A stretch of DNA of 39,628 nt from DSNY01 sp016861185. Lineage in GTDB: Bacteria; Pseudomonadota; Gammaproteobacteria; Burkholderiales; Burkholderiaceae_F. A program made the translations under genes and the position numbers. Location of the stretch: NCBI GenBank assembly GCA_030263275.1, contig SZOR01000030.1:1-39628 (forward strand), written 5' to 3'. Positions 15,941 to 24,483 of this stretch are shown here, piece after piece (the first letter of the stretch is position 1; every line of letters starts with the position of its first letter). The notes beneath the pieces were generated by a model, which was not told where the DNA came from, did not search any database, and saw nothing but the letters and a program-made list of their open reading frames with translations.

Positions 15941-17596
15941 CTAGACGTCGATCGCCGCGGCGGACTTCGCCTGCTGGCGCAGGATGAACTTCTGGATCTT
16001 GCCGGTGCTGGTCTTCGGCAACGGGCCGAAGACGAAATTCTTCGGGGTCTTGAAGCCGGCGAGGTGCTGCCGGCAGAACGCGCGCAGCTCGTCGGCGGTG
16101 ACGCTGGCGCCCTCGCGCAGCTCGACGAACGCGCAGGGCACTTCGCCCCACTTCGGATCCGGCTGCGCGACGACCGCGGCGGTCATCACCGCGGGATGCC
16201 GGTACAGCACGTCCTCGACCTCGATCGACGAGATGTTCTCGCCGCCCGAGATGATGATGTCCTTGCTGCGGTCCTTGATGCGGAGATAGCCATCCGGATG
16301 CATCACCGCCAGATCGCCCGAATGGAACCAGCCGCCGGCGAAGGCTTCGCGCGTCGCGTCCGGATTCTTCAGGTAGCCCTTCATCGTGATGTTGCCGCGG
16401 AACATCACTTCGCCGATCGTCTCGCCGTCGGCGGGCACCGGCTGCATCGTTTGCGGATCAAGGACGGTGACGGTTTCTTCCATCGGATAGCGCACGCCCT
16501 GCCGGCCGTTCTTCACGGCGCGTTCGCCGACCGCAAGTCGCGCCCATTCGGGCTGCTTCGCACACACGGTCGCCGGCCCGTAGACCTCCGTGAGCCCGTA
16601 GACGTGCGTCAGGTCGAAGCCGAGCCGGTCCATGCCCTCGATCATCGCTGCGGGGGGCGCTGCAGCCGCGACCATCGCGTGGACCTTGTGCGCAATCCCC
16701 TGCCGCAGTTCCGCGGGCGCGTTGACCAGCATCGCGTGCACGATCGGCGCGCCGCAGTAGTGCGTGACCTTGTGCTCGCGGATCGCATCGAAGACCGCCT
16801 TGGCCTCGACCCGCCGCAGGCACACGTGGGTGCCGGCCATCGCAGCGACCGTCCACGGAAAGCACCAGCCGTTGCAGTGGAACATCGGCAGCGTCCACAG
16901 GTAGACCGGATGGTGCGGCATCGCCCAGACGAGGATGTTCGACACGGCATTCAGATAGGCGCCGCGGTGGTGATAGACGACACCCTTCGGATTGCCGGTC
17001 GTGCCCGACGTGTAGTTCAGCGCGATCGCGTCCCACTCGTCGCCGGGGCGCGGCCAGTCGAAGTCGAGCGAGCCCTGCGCGATGAAGCGCTCGTAGTCGA
17101 GCGTGCCGAGGCGTTCGCCCGGACCGTCGTAGATGGGATCGTCGACGTCGATCACCTCGAGCCTGCGCTTCAACTGCGACATGGCCGCCGCGGCGATCGC
17201 GGAGAACTCGCGGTCGACGATGAGGAGCTTGGCCTCGCCGTGCTCGAGCATGAACGCGACCGAAGCGGCATCCAGCCGCGTGTTGATCGCATTGAGCACG
17301 CAGCCGGCCATCGGAACGCCGTAGTGCGCCTCGACCATCTCGGGCGTATTGGCGAGCATCACCGCGACCGTGTCGCCGCGGCCGAGCCCGCGCTGCGCCA
17401 GCGCATGCGCCAGCCGCCGGCTGCGCGCATACGTCTCGCGCCAGGTACGGCGGATCGCCTTCGCCCCGCTGCCGTGCACGACCGCGGTCAATTGCGGATA
17501 CACGGTCCCGCTGCGCTCGACAAAAGTCAGCGGCGACAGCGGCGCGTAGTTCGCCTCGTTCCGATCGAGGCCTTGATCGAAGATGGGGCTGGGCAT
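15941..17596 (-). CDS. acyl-CoA synthetase (AMP-forming, medium-chain/DmdB-like)
   Basis: A 551-residue ANL-family ligase that activates a carboxylic acid to its CoA thioester through an acyl-adenylate. The AMP-binding P-loop is YTSGTTGNPKG (about residue 190). HVYGLTEVYGP, GWFHSGDLAV and DRSKDIIISGGENIS follow, and the C-terminal catalytic lysine is in KTSTGKIQKF. The opening (LSPLTFVERSGTVYP) and length match the group containing 3-methylmercaptopropionyl-CoA ligase and other short/medium-chain ligases; the substrate cannot be read from sequence. The ECHDC3-like gene follows after 9 nt. The upstream gap to the HDAC gene is filled by heptamer repeats. Confidence 0.9.
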   Translation of the reverse strand: MPSPIFDQGLDRNEANYAPLSPLTFVERSGTVYPQLTAVVHGSGAKAIRRTWRETYARSRRLAHALAQRGLGRGDTVAVMLANTPEMVEAHYGVPMAGCVLNAINTRLDAASVAFMLEHGEAKLLIVDREFSAIAAAAMSQLKRRLEVIDVDDPIYDGPGERLGTLDYERFIAQGSLDFDWPRPGDEWDAIALNYTSGTTGNPKGVVYHHRGAYLNAVSNILVWAMPHHPVYLWTLPMFHCNGWCFPWTVAAMAGTHVCLRRVEAKAVFDAIREHKVTHYCGAPIVHAMLVNAPAELRQGIAHKVHAMVAAAAPPAAMIEGMDRLGFDLTHVYGLTEVYGPATVCAKQPEWARLAVGERAVKNGRQGVRYPMEETVTVLDPQTMQPVPADGETIGEVMFRGNITMKGYLKNPDATREAFAGGWFHSGDLAVMHPDGYLRIKDRSKDIIISGGENISSIEVEDVLYRHPAVMTAAVVAQPDPKWGEVPCAFVELREGASVTADELRAFCRQHLAGFKTPKNFVFGPLPKTSTGKIQKFILRQQAKSAAAIDV

Positions 17597-17605
17597 GGTC
17601 GTGCT

Positions 17606-17640
17606 CGGATTGCGGATTGCGGATTGCGGATCGCGGATTG
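17606..17640. repeat. tandem heptamer repeat (CGGATTG x5)
   Basis: Five consecutive 7-nt units CGGATTG; the fourth unit is CGGATCG. It lies 10 nt upstream of the acyl-CoA ligase start. An inverted copy occurs at 17691-17719, and the two arms can pair over about 29 positions with two mismatches, giving a long hairpin with a loop of about 50 nt. Confidence 0.85.
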
Positions 17641-17690
17641 CGCTGGGTGCAGACTTGGCTAAAGGGTAGTCGAACGCATGCTGAGGTCAA

Positions 17691-17719
17691 CGCGATCCGC
17701 AATCCGCGATGCGCAATCC
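17691..17719. repeat. inverted copy of the heptamer repeat
   Basis: Read on the minus strand this is four units GGATTGC, GCATCGC, GGATTGC, GGATCGC. It begins exactly at the stop codon of the HDAC gene and is the opposite arm of the 17606-17640 array. A third related block is at 30324-30352, also right after a stop codon. Confidence 0.8.
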
Positions 17720-18642
17720 TAGATCTGCGCCAACGTCTTCACATGCGCCGCCACGCTGCGCGCGAGCGCGCTCAGGTTGTAGCCGCCCTCGAGCGTGCTG
17801 ACGATGCGGTTGCGGCTGTGGCGGGCGGCGACTTCCATCAGACGCTGCGTGATGTAGGCGTAATCGGCTTCGACCAGGCCCATCTGGCCGAGGTCGTCTT
17901 CGCGGTGCGCGTCGAACCCCGCCGAAATGAAGATCATCTCCGGGCGGAACCGCTCCAGCCGCGGCAGCCACACCTCGTCGACGACCTGGCGCACAACGTC
18001 CCCCTTGGTGCCGGCAGGCAGCGGCACGTTCACCATGTTTTTCGCGGGATGCTCGGTGCCGGTGTACGGATAGAACGGATGCTGGAAAAAACTGGCCATC
18101 AGCACGCGCTCGTCGTCCGCCAGGATGTCTTCGGTCCCGTTGCCGTGATGCACGTCGAAATCGATCACCGCGACCCGCGCCAGCCGGTGCGCTTCGAGCG
18201 CATGCAGCGCGCCGATCGCGACGTTGTTGAAGAAGCAGAAACCCATCGCCTGCGCGCGCAGCGCGTGATGTCCCGGCGGCCGCACGGCACAGAAGGCATT
18301 CTCCAGCGCACCGCTCAGCACCTGGTCGGTTGCCTCGATCACGGCGCCGGCCGAACGCAGCGCCGCATCCCAGGTCGCCGGGTTCATCGAAGTGTCGGGA
18401 TCGACCGGCGCGTAGCCCTGCTTTGGTATCCTCGACCGCAGTTCGTCGATGTAGCGGCGATCGTGGGCGCGCTCGATGGCGGCGAGGTCGGCCGCCGGTG
18501 CGTCGATGTGAACCAGATGCGGCGAAAGCCCGATTGCGATCAGGTGATCGTGGATCGCGGACAGGCGCTCCGGGCTCTCCGGGTGCCACGAACCCATTTC
18601 ATGCGCAGCGCACGCGGTGTGCGTGATGAAGCCGGTGTGCAC
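17719..18642 (-). CDS. histone deacetylase family protein / acetylpolyamine amidohydrolase-like
   Basis: A 307-residue zinc-dependent deacetylase of the bacterial class-II HDAC-like family. Motifs are HPESPERL, RPPGHHA with the His-His catalytic pair, the metal ligands in DFDVHHGNGTED, SAGFDAH and EGGYN. All active-site residues are present and the length is normal. I choose GTG 18642 because GGGAGA precedes it and the resulting start (VHTGFITHTAC) aligns with family N-termini. In-frame GTG 18654 and TTG 18657 are alternatives. Likely substrates are acetylated polyamines or other small acetylamides, or protein acetyl-lysine. Downstream lie a CoA ligase and an ECHDC3-like gene. It is divergent from moxR with only 35 nt between starts. 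Confidence 0.9.
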   Translation of the reverse strand: MHTGFITHTACAAHEMGSWHPESPERLSAIHDHLIAIGLSPHLVHIDAPAADLAAIERAHDRRYIDELRSRIPKQGYAPVDPDTSMNPATWDAALRSAGAVIEATDQVLSGALENAFCAVRPPGHHALRAQAMGFCFFNNVAIGALHALEAHRLARVAVIDFDVHHGNGTEDILADDERVLMASFFQHPFYPYTGTEHPAKNMVNVPLPAGTKGDVVRQVVDEVWLPRLERFRPEMIFISAGFDAHREDDLGQMGLVEADYAYITQRLMEVAARHSRNRIVSTLEGGYNLSALARSVAAHVKTLAQI

Positions 18643-18677
18643 GCTGTCTCCCACCAACGTCGTTTCGGGCCAGTGTA

Positions 18678-19601
18678 ATGCTTGAAAAGCTCCGTTCCTG
18701 CGCCGCGCAGATCGCCGGCGTGATCGTCGGCAAGGACCTGCAGATCCGGCAGAGCCTGACCTGTCTGCTGGCCGGCGGCCACCTGCTGATCGAGGACGCG
18801 CCGGGCGTAGGCAAGACCACGCTGGCGCACGCGATCGCGATCTCGCTCGGGCTGCCGTTCCGCCGCATCCAGTTCACGAGCGACCTGCTGCCTTCGGACG
18901 TGATCGGCGTCTCGGTCTATGACCGCACCAACGGGCAGTTCGTTTTCCATCCGGGCCCGATCTTCACCGAAGTGCTGCTCGCCGACGAGATCAACCGCGC
19001 GAGCCCCAAGACGCAGAGCGCGCTGCTGGAAGCGATGGAAGAAAGCCAGGTCTCGGTCGACGGCCTTTCGCGACCGCTGCCGCAGCCGTTTTTCGTGATC
19101 GCCACGCAAAACCCGCTGCACCAGGTCGGCACCTTTCCGCTGCCCGAATCGCAGCTCGACCGCTTCCTGATGTGCATCAGCCTCGGCTATCCCGATCGCG
19201 CGTCGGAGCGCGCGCTGCTTGCCGGCGAACCCCGCCGCGACATGCTGAAGCATCTGCCGCCGGTCGGGCGGCCCGCCGATCTGCTCGCCGCGCAGGCCGA
19301 GGTCAAGCAGGTGTTCTGCTCGAACGCATTGCTCGACTACGTGCAGGCGCTGCTGGCCCACACGCGCGGTTCCGGCAAGTACGCCGAAGGCTTGAGCCCG
19401 CGCGCCGGACTGTCGCTGCTCGCCGCCGCGCGCGCCTGGGCCTGGCTCGACGGCCGCGATCACGTGATCCCGGAGGACATCCAGAACGTGCTGCCCGCCG
19501 TCGCGGGCCACCGGCTGCACGCCGTGCAGCGCGAAGGCGGCCGTGCGCTGCACGGCCGCGAGTTGGTGTCGCAGTTGATCCAGGCGGTGGCGGTGCCGTG
19601 A
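18678..19601 (+). CDS. MoxR-family AAA+ ATPase
   Basis: A 307-residue chaperone-type ATPase. Walker A is EDAPGVGKTTLA (about residue 40), Walker B is VLLADEINRASPKTQ and sensor 1 is VIATQNP; PLPESQLDRF and the C-terminal lid are also present. MoxR proteins typically help fold or activate substrates of the neighbouring DUF58/VWA proteins. It is first in a four-gene operon with DUF58, TgpA and MltB, and its TGA overlaps the GTG start of the DUF58 gene (GTGA). There is no clear ribosome-binding site at ATG 18678, and the divergent HDAC start is only 35 nt away. Confidence 0.93.
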   Translation: MLEKLRSCAAQIAGVIVGKDLQIRQSLTCLLAGGHLLIEDAPGVGKTTLAHAIAISLGLPFRRIQFTSDLLPSDVIGVSVYDRTNGQFVFHPGPIFTEVLLADEINRASPKTQSALLEAMEESQVSVDGLSRPLPQPFFVIATQNPLHQVGTFPLPESQLDRFLMCISLGYPDRASERALLAGEPRRDMLKHLPPVGRPADLLAAQAEVKQVFCSNALLDYVQALLAHTRGSGKYAEGLSPRAGLSLLAAARAWAWLDGRDHVIPEDIQNVLPAVAGHRLHAVQREGGRALHGRELVSQLIQAVAVP

Positions 19602-20605
19602 GCATCACCACCCACCCGTTCGCTATCCGCATCGCCGACTGGATCGCGCGGCGCCCGGCGGTCGAGCACGGCGACGTGCTGCTCGACCGCAAGCGCGTGT
19701 ACATCCTGCCGACGCGCGCGGGGCTGATCTTCGGCGCGGCGATGGTCGTGCTGCTGATCGGCTCGATCAACTACGGACTGCAGCTCGGCTTCCTGCTGAC
19801 CTTCCTCGTGACGAGTATCGCCGTGGTCGGCATGTACCACACGCACCGCAACCTCGCGCGCGTGCTGTTGCGCGGCCATCGCGCCGAGCCGGTGTTCGCC
19901 GGCGACGTCGCGACCTTCGAGCTGCTCGTGACCAACCCGACGCCCGAAGCGCGCCACGCGCTGAACTTCAGCTTCGTGCTGCCGACGCGGCGCAAGGCGG
20001 GCGGCCTGTTCCGCCGCGAGCGGCCGATGCCCGGAAGCTGGATCGACGTGCCGGCCAAGGGCAACCGGCCCGTCAGCCTGTCGCTGCCGACGCGCCGGCG
20101 CGGCCGGCGCGCCTGTCCGCGCGTGCGCATCGAAACGCGCTTCCCGTTCGGACTGTGGCAGGCGTGGGCCTACTTCACGCCGCCGCTTTCCGCGATGGTC
20201 TACCCGAAACCGGAGGAGGACGCGCCGCCGCTGCCGCTTGCGCTCGGCGGATCGCTGTACGGTGCGGGCATGGCCGCGAGCGGCGAGGACTTCGCCGGCG
20301 TGCGCCCGTATCAGGCCGGCGACTCGCAGCGGATGATCGCGTGGAAGCTGGCGGCGCGCTCGGACGAGCTGTCGGTCAAGCTGTTCGAGGCGGCTGCCGG
20401 CGGCGAACTCGTGCTCGATTTCGACGCGCTGCCGCCCAACCTCGGCGTCGAGCAGAAGCTCGCGCGGCTCGCGCGCTGGGTGCTCGACGCCGACGCCGCA
20501 CAGCTTCGCTACGCGCTGCAGCTTCCGGGCGCCGTGGTTCCCCTGGCGAGCGGCGCCGACCAGCGCGAGCGCTGCCTGACTGCGCTCGCGCTGTTCAGGG
20601 GATGA
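19598..20605 (+). CDS. DUF58 domain-containing membrane protein
   Basis: A 335-residue protein starting at GTG 19598, overlapping the moxR stop by 4 nt. Two adjacent membrane helices lie at about residues 42-82 (LPTRAGLIFGAAMVVLLIG, then GFLLTFLVTSIAVVGMY). A periplasmic/cytosolic domain follows, and the DUF58 signature lies at about 225-265 (DFAGVRPYQAGDSQRMIAWK, then LSVKLFE). The domain is related to the von Willebrand A fold. It sits in the MoxR-DUF58-transglutaminase triad that is widespread in proteobacteria, where DUF58 is the likely MoxR client. The in-frame region upstream of 19598 belongs to the moxR coding region in another frame and is not part of this gene. Confidence 0.9.
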   Translation: MSITTHPFAIRIADWIARRPAVEHGDVLLDRKRVYILPTRAGLIFGAAMVVLLIGSINYGLQLGFLLTFLVTSIAVVGMYHTHRNLARVLLRGHRAEPVFAGDVATFELLVTNPTPEARHALNFSFVLPTRRKAGGLFRRERPMPGSWIDVPAKGNRPVSLSLPTRRRGRRACPRVRIETRFPFGLWQAWAYFTPPLSAMVYPKPEEDAPPLPLALGGSLYGAGMAASGEDFAGVRPYQAGDSQRMIAWKLAARSDELSVKLFEAAAGGELVLDFDALPPNLGVEQKLARLARWVLDADAAQLRYALQLPGAVVPLASGADQRERCLTALALFRG

Positions 20606-20609
20606 GGCG

Positions 20610-22700
20610 ATGGCCGTCGCGGCGAACGCTTCGCGTCTGAGCCTGCGGGATGCGCGCGCCCGCGCACGCCAGCTTGCCGCCGCGCTGGTGCAGCCGCAGA
20701 TGTCGAGCGCGGCGCGCGAGCGGCGCGACCTGCTCGTGCTGCTCGCCGCGGTCGCGCTGGTCGTCGCGCCTCACTTCGATCATCTCGCGTGGTGGGCCAC
20801 CGCGATCCTGGTGCTGCTGTGGTTCTGGCGCGTATGGCTGACGGTGACGCAGCGTCCGGCGCCGGGGCGCTTCGCGATGCTGCCGCTGCTGGCGGCCGCC
20901 GCCGGCGCCGTGTGGCTCGAGCACGGCACGCTGGTCGGGCGCGACGCCGGCGTCACCTTCCTGCTGCTGCTGATGGCGCTGAAGCTGCTCGAGCTGCGCG
21001 CGCGGCGCGACGTCTTCGTCGTGATCTTCCTCGCGTTCTTCATCCTGCTGACGCAGTTCCTGTTCAGCCAGAGCCTGCCGATCGCGGCGCTGACGATCGT
21101 CGCGGTCGCGCTGCTGTTCTTCGTGCTGACGAGCGTGAACCTCGTCGAGACCGACCTGCCGGCGTCGCGCAAGGCGAAGCTGGTCGGCGCGATCGTGCTG
21201 AAGGCGATCCCGCTCACGGTCGCGCTGTTCCTGCTGTTTCCGCGCATCTCCGGCCCGCTGTGGGGATTGCCGGGCGACACGACGACGTCGGGCACGGGCC
21301 TGTCCAACGCGATGTCGCCGGGCTCGATCAGCCGGCTGCTCGAGTCCAACGCGATCGCCTTCCGCGCGCGCTTCGAATCGGAACCGCCGACCAACGAGCG
21401 GCTGTACTGGCGCGGTCCCGTATTCGGTCACTTCAACGGACGCACCTGGACGCCGCTTGCGCAGCGCACGGCTGCGGCGCCGCGGCTCGCCATCCGCGCC
21501 GACGCAGCCTCGGCGGTCGACTACTCGGTCACGCTCGAGCCGCATCAGCGCGACTGGCTGTTCGCGCTCGAGGTACCCGCCGCCGCGCCCAACGCGACCG
21601 AACTCGCGCCTCAGCTCACGCCCGAGGCGCAGCTCGTCTCCGCGCGGCTGATCAGCGAACGCGTCCGTTACGCGGTGCGCTCCTACACGGCGTTCGCGCT
21701 CGGCACGAACGAAACCGAAGCGTCGCTGCACGACTGGCTGCAGCTTCCGCCCGGCTACAACCCGCGCGCGCTGCAGTTCGCGGCCGAACTGCGCCGCAGG
21801 TTTGCCGGCCGCGACGGCGCGGTCGCGCTGGTCAACGCCGTGCTCGAGCACTTCCGCACCGGCGGCTACCAGTACACGCTGAACCCGCCGCTGCTCGGCC
21901 GCCACTCGGTCGACGAGTTCCTGTTCGACACGCGTCTGGGCTACTGCGAGCACTATGCCGCCGCCTTCGTCGTGCTGATGCGCGCGCTCGACATTCCGGC
22001 GCGCGTCGTCACCGGCTACCAGGGCGGCGAGGTCAATCCGGTCGACGGTTTCATGACCGTGCGGCAGTCGGACGCGCACGCGTGGACCGAAGTGTGGCTG
22101 CGCGAGCGCGGCTGGACGCGCGTCGATCCGACCGCGGTCGTCGCGCCGGCGCGCATCGCGCGCGGCCTGCCCGAGCTGCAGCGGCAGACCGGTCTGGCGC
22201 CGCTCGCTGCCGGCGAAGGCGCGCTGGGCTGGTTGCGTTCGCTGCGCTTTAACTGGGAGGCGCTGCAGAACAGCTGGAACCAGTGGGTGCTGTCGTACAC
22301 GCCCGAGCGGCAGCGCGCGCTGCTCGCCAGCATCGGCCTCGATCCCGACGGCCGCACGCTCGCGCTCGTGTTCGCGCTCACGCTGTCGCTGCTGCTCGGC
22401 GCGCTCGCGGTCCTTTCGCTGCGGCATCGGGTCGAGCGCGATCCGCTGGCCGAGGCGTACGCGCTGCTGCGCCGCCGGCTGTCGGACGCCGGCATCGACA
22501 GCGCGCCGGCGCTGGCGCCGCGCTCGCTGCTCGCGCGCGTCGACCGGCAGCTCGCGCCCGCGAGCCGCGATGCCGCGCACGAAATCCTGCTAGCGTTCGA
22601 GCGCTGGCGCTACTCGCGCGCAGCACCGTCGCTGAGCCGCGCGCAGCTTCGCTCGCTGCGCCGCGCGGTGCGGCGCTTCCGCCCGCGCGCCGCGGGCTGA
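20610..22700 (+). CDS. TgpA-type transglutaminase membrane protein (DUF3488/DUF4129)
   Basis: A 696-residue inner-membrane protein. Five to six N-terminal helices (about residues 48-215, DUF3488) precede a periplasmic transglutaminase-like domain at about 380-510. The catalytic Cys is in LGYCEHYAAAF, the His in SDAHAWTEVW and the Asp in RVDPTA. Another helix lies at about 580-605, and a C-terminal DUF4129-like helical domain closes the protein. Pseudomonas TgpA, the characterised relative, is essential for viability and periplasmic transglutaminase activity has been proposed. The gene starts 4 nt after the DUF58 stop. Following mltB suggests a cell-envelope or peptidoglycan role. Confidence 0.93.
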   Translation: MAVAANASRLSLRDARARARQLAAALVQPQMSSAARERRDLLVLLAAVALVVAPHFDHLAWWATAILVLLWFWRVWLTVTQRPAPGRFAMLPLLAAAAGAVWLEHGTLVGRDAGVTFLLLLMALKLLELRARRDVFVVIFLAFFILLTQFLFSQSLPIAALTIVAVALLFFVLTSVNLVETDLPASRKAKLVGAIVLKAIPLTVALFLLFPRISGPLWGLPGDTTTSGTGLSNAMSPGSISRLLESNAIAFRARFESEPPTNERLYWRGPVFGHFNGRTWTPLAQRTAAAPRLAIRADAASAVDYSVTLEPHQRDWLFALEVPAAAPNATELAPQLTPEAQLVSARLISERVRYAVRSYTAFALGTNETEASLHDWLQLPPGYNPRALQFAAELRRRFAGRDGAVALVNAVLEHFRTGGYQYTLNPPLLGRHSVDEFLFDTRLGYCEHYAAAFVVLMRALDIPARVVTGYQGGEVNPVDGFMTVRQSDAHAWTEVWLRERGWTRVDPTAVVAPARIARGLPELQRQTGLAPLAAGEGALGWLRSLRFNWEALQNSWNQWVLSYTPERQRALLASIGLDPDGRTLALVFALTLSLLLGALAVLSLRHRVERDPLAEAYALLRRRLSDAGIDSAPALAPRSLLARVDRQLAPASRDAAHEILLAFERWRYSRAAPSLSRAQLRSLRRAVRRFRPRAAG

Positions 22701-22726
22701 ACGAACGTGGACTTGTTGCCGAACCG

Positions 22727-23770
22727 ATGAACCGCCGCAGTTTCCTCGTCGCCGCGTCGTGCGCCGCGCTCGGTGCGCCGCCGTTCGCGCGCGCGCAGGC
22801 GCTGTCGTATCCGCTGCGCGGCGACGTGCAGGAATACATCGACGCGATCGTCGCCGCCTACGGGCTCGAGCGCGGCTGGGTCGAACGCGCGATCGCGCAG
22901 GGGCGTTACTCGGAGGCGGCCGAGCGGCTGACCACGCCCGCCAACGCGCCGCCGTCGGCGCGCAACTGGGCCGAGTACCGCGCGCGCAACGTCGACGAGC
23001 GCCGCGTGCGCGAGGGCCATGCGTTCCTGCGCCAGCATCGCGCGGCGCTGGCGCGCGCGGCCGAGCGCTACGGCGTGCCCGAGTCGATCGTCGTCGCGAT
23101 CATCGGCATCGAGACCTTCTTCGGGCGCGTGATGGGCAATCTGCGCACGCTCGACGTGCTGCTGACCCTTGCGTTCGACTACACGCGGCGCGCGCCGCTG
23201 TATCGCGAGGAGCTGGCGCAGTTCCTGCTGCTTTGTCGCGAGCAGGGCATCGACCCGGTCGCGCCGCGCGGCTCGTTCGCGGGAGCTATCGGATTGCCGC
23301 AGTTCATGCCCGGATCGGTGCGGCGCTACGCCGTCGACTTCGACGGCGACGGCCGCATCGACCTGGCGGCGAGCCGCGAGGACGCGATCGGCTCGGTCGC
23401 GAACTTCCTCGGCGCGCACGGCTGGCGGCGCGACCTCGCCGTGCTGTTCCCCGCGCAGGCCGACGCGTCGGTCGTCGAGGTGCTCGGCCGCGGCATCGCG
23501 GCCGCCTACCGCTGGCAGGACGTCGCCGCGCTCGGCGTGACGATCGACGGAACCTTGCCCGCCGAAGCCCGCGTGCTGCTGATGGATCTGCCGTATCTGA
23601 CGAGCGACGGCGTCGAGGCGGTCGAGTACCGCGTCGGCACCGTCAACGCCTCGGCGCTGCTGCACTACAACCGCAGCTTCTTCTACGCGACGGCGGTCGC
23701 CGAGCTGGCGCAGGCGGTCGAGCGGCGCGCGACGGAAACGCTCGCCGTACGCGCGGCGCCGGCCTCGTAG
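22727..23770 (+). CDS. mltB: lytic murein transglycosylase B
   Basis: A 347-residue peptidoglycan lytic transglycosylase. The catalytic Glu is in the MltB motif IGIETFFGRVMGN (about residue 127), and GAIGLPQFMPGS and DFDGDGRIDL follow. The N-terminus NRRSFLVAA resembles a twin-arginine (Tat) signal rather than the usual lipoprotein signal; Cys17 is preceded by AAS, a poor lipobox. The protein may therefore be soluble in the periplasm. The start is ATG 22727, 26 nt after the tgpA stop; the open frame upstream of it overlaps tgpA and is not coding. It ends 4 nt before the convergent livF stop, so transcription from both sides meets here without a visible terminator. Confidence 0.92.
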   Translation: MNRRSFLVAASCAALGAPPFARAQALSYPLRGDVQEYIDAIVAAYGLERGWVERAIAQGRYSEAAERLTTPANAPPSARNWAEYRARNVDERRVREGHAFLRQHRAALARAAERYGVPESIVVAIIGIETFFGRVMGNLRTLDVLLTLAFDYTRRAPLYREELAQFLLLCREQGIDPVAPRGSFAGAIGLPQFMPGSVRRYAVDFDGDGRIDLAASREDAIGSVANFLGAHGWRRDLAVLFPAQADASVVEVLGRGIAAAYRWQDVAALGVTIDGTLPAEARVLLMDLPYLTSDGVEAVEYRVGTVNASALLHYNRSFFYATAVAELAQAVERRATETLAVRAAPAS

Positions 23771-23774
23771 TTCC

Positions 23775-24482
23775 TCAGACTTCGCCGAGATAGGCGCGCC
23801 GGACGTCCGGGTTCTCGCGCAGCGCTGCGGCGCCGCCCGCGAGCGCGATCGTTCCGGTTTCGAGCACGTAGCCGCGGTGCGCGATCGCGAGCGCCATTGC
23901 GGCGTTCTGCTCCACCAGCAGGATCGTCACGCCGCGCCCGTTGATGTTGTGGATCGTGTCGAAGATCTGCTCGACCAGCACCGGCGCGAGCCCCATCGAC
24001 GGTTCGTCGAGCAGCAGCACGCTCGGCTCGCTCATCAGCGCGCGGCCGATCGCAAGCATCTGCTGCTCCCCGCCGGACAGCGTGCCCGCCACCTGGTCGC
24101 GCCGCTCGGCGAGCCGCGGGAATAGCGCGAACGCCTGCTCGACGCGGGCGTCGAGCGCTGCCGGGCGCGTGAACGCGCCCATCGCCAGGTTCTCCTGCAC
24201 CGTGAGCCGATGAAAGATACGGCGTCCCTCCGGTACCTGCACGATGCCGCGCGTGACGATCTCGTGCGGGGGAAGCTGCGTGAGATCGGTGCCGTCGAAG
24301 ACGATCGCCCCTGCGCGCGGCCGCATCAGGCCGCTGATCGTCTTCAACGTCGTCGACTTGCCGGCGCCATTGGCGCCGATCAGCGTGACGATCTCGCCCT
24401 TGTCGACCGCGAGCGAGATGCCCTTCAGCGCGTGGATCTGGCCGTAATAGACGTGCAGGTCGCGCACTTCGAGCAGGGCCAT
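23775..24482 (-). CDS. livF: branched-chain amino-acid-type ABC transporter ATPase LivF
   Basis: A 235-residue ABC ATPase. Walker A is GANGAGKST, the signature TLSGGEQQMLAIGRAL and Walker B VLLLDEPSMGLAP. The pattern LHVYYGQIHALKGISL is typical of LivF. It energises uptake by the LivHM permease. Start ATG 24482; the livG stop lies 1 nt upstream. It is the last gene of a five-gene liv operon, ending 4 nt from mltB. Liv-type systems carry branched-chain amino acids, but many in beta-proteobacteria carry aromatic acids or other carboxylates. The operon's place beside gentisate genes leaves the substrate open. Confidence 0.93.
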   Translation of the reverse strand: MALLEVRDLHVYYGQIHALKGISLAVDKGEIVTLIGANGAGKSTTLKTISGLMRPRAGAIVFDGTDLTQLPPHEIVTRGIVQVPEGRRIFHRLTVQENLAMGAFTRPAALDARVEQAFALFPRLAERRDQVAGTLSGGEQQMLAIGRALMSEPSVLLLDEPSMGLAPVLVEQIFDTIHNINGRGVTILLVEQNAAMALAIAHRGYVLETGTIALAGGAAALRENPDVRRAYLGEV

Positions 24483-24483
24483 G

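Noticed and set aside
15993..17662. Minus- and plus-strand frames containing repeated IADCGLR-like peptides near 17600-17660
   Set aside because: These are translations of the intergenic heptamer DNA repeat and do not represent protein repeats.
17606..17719. Heptamer arrays as a CRISPR array
   Set aside because: The units are 7 nt, tandem and without spacers. No cas genes are present.
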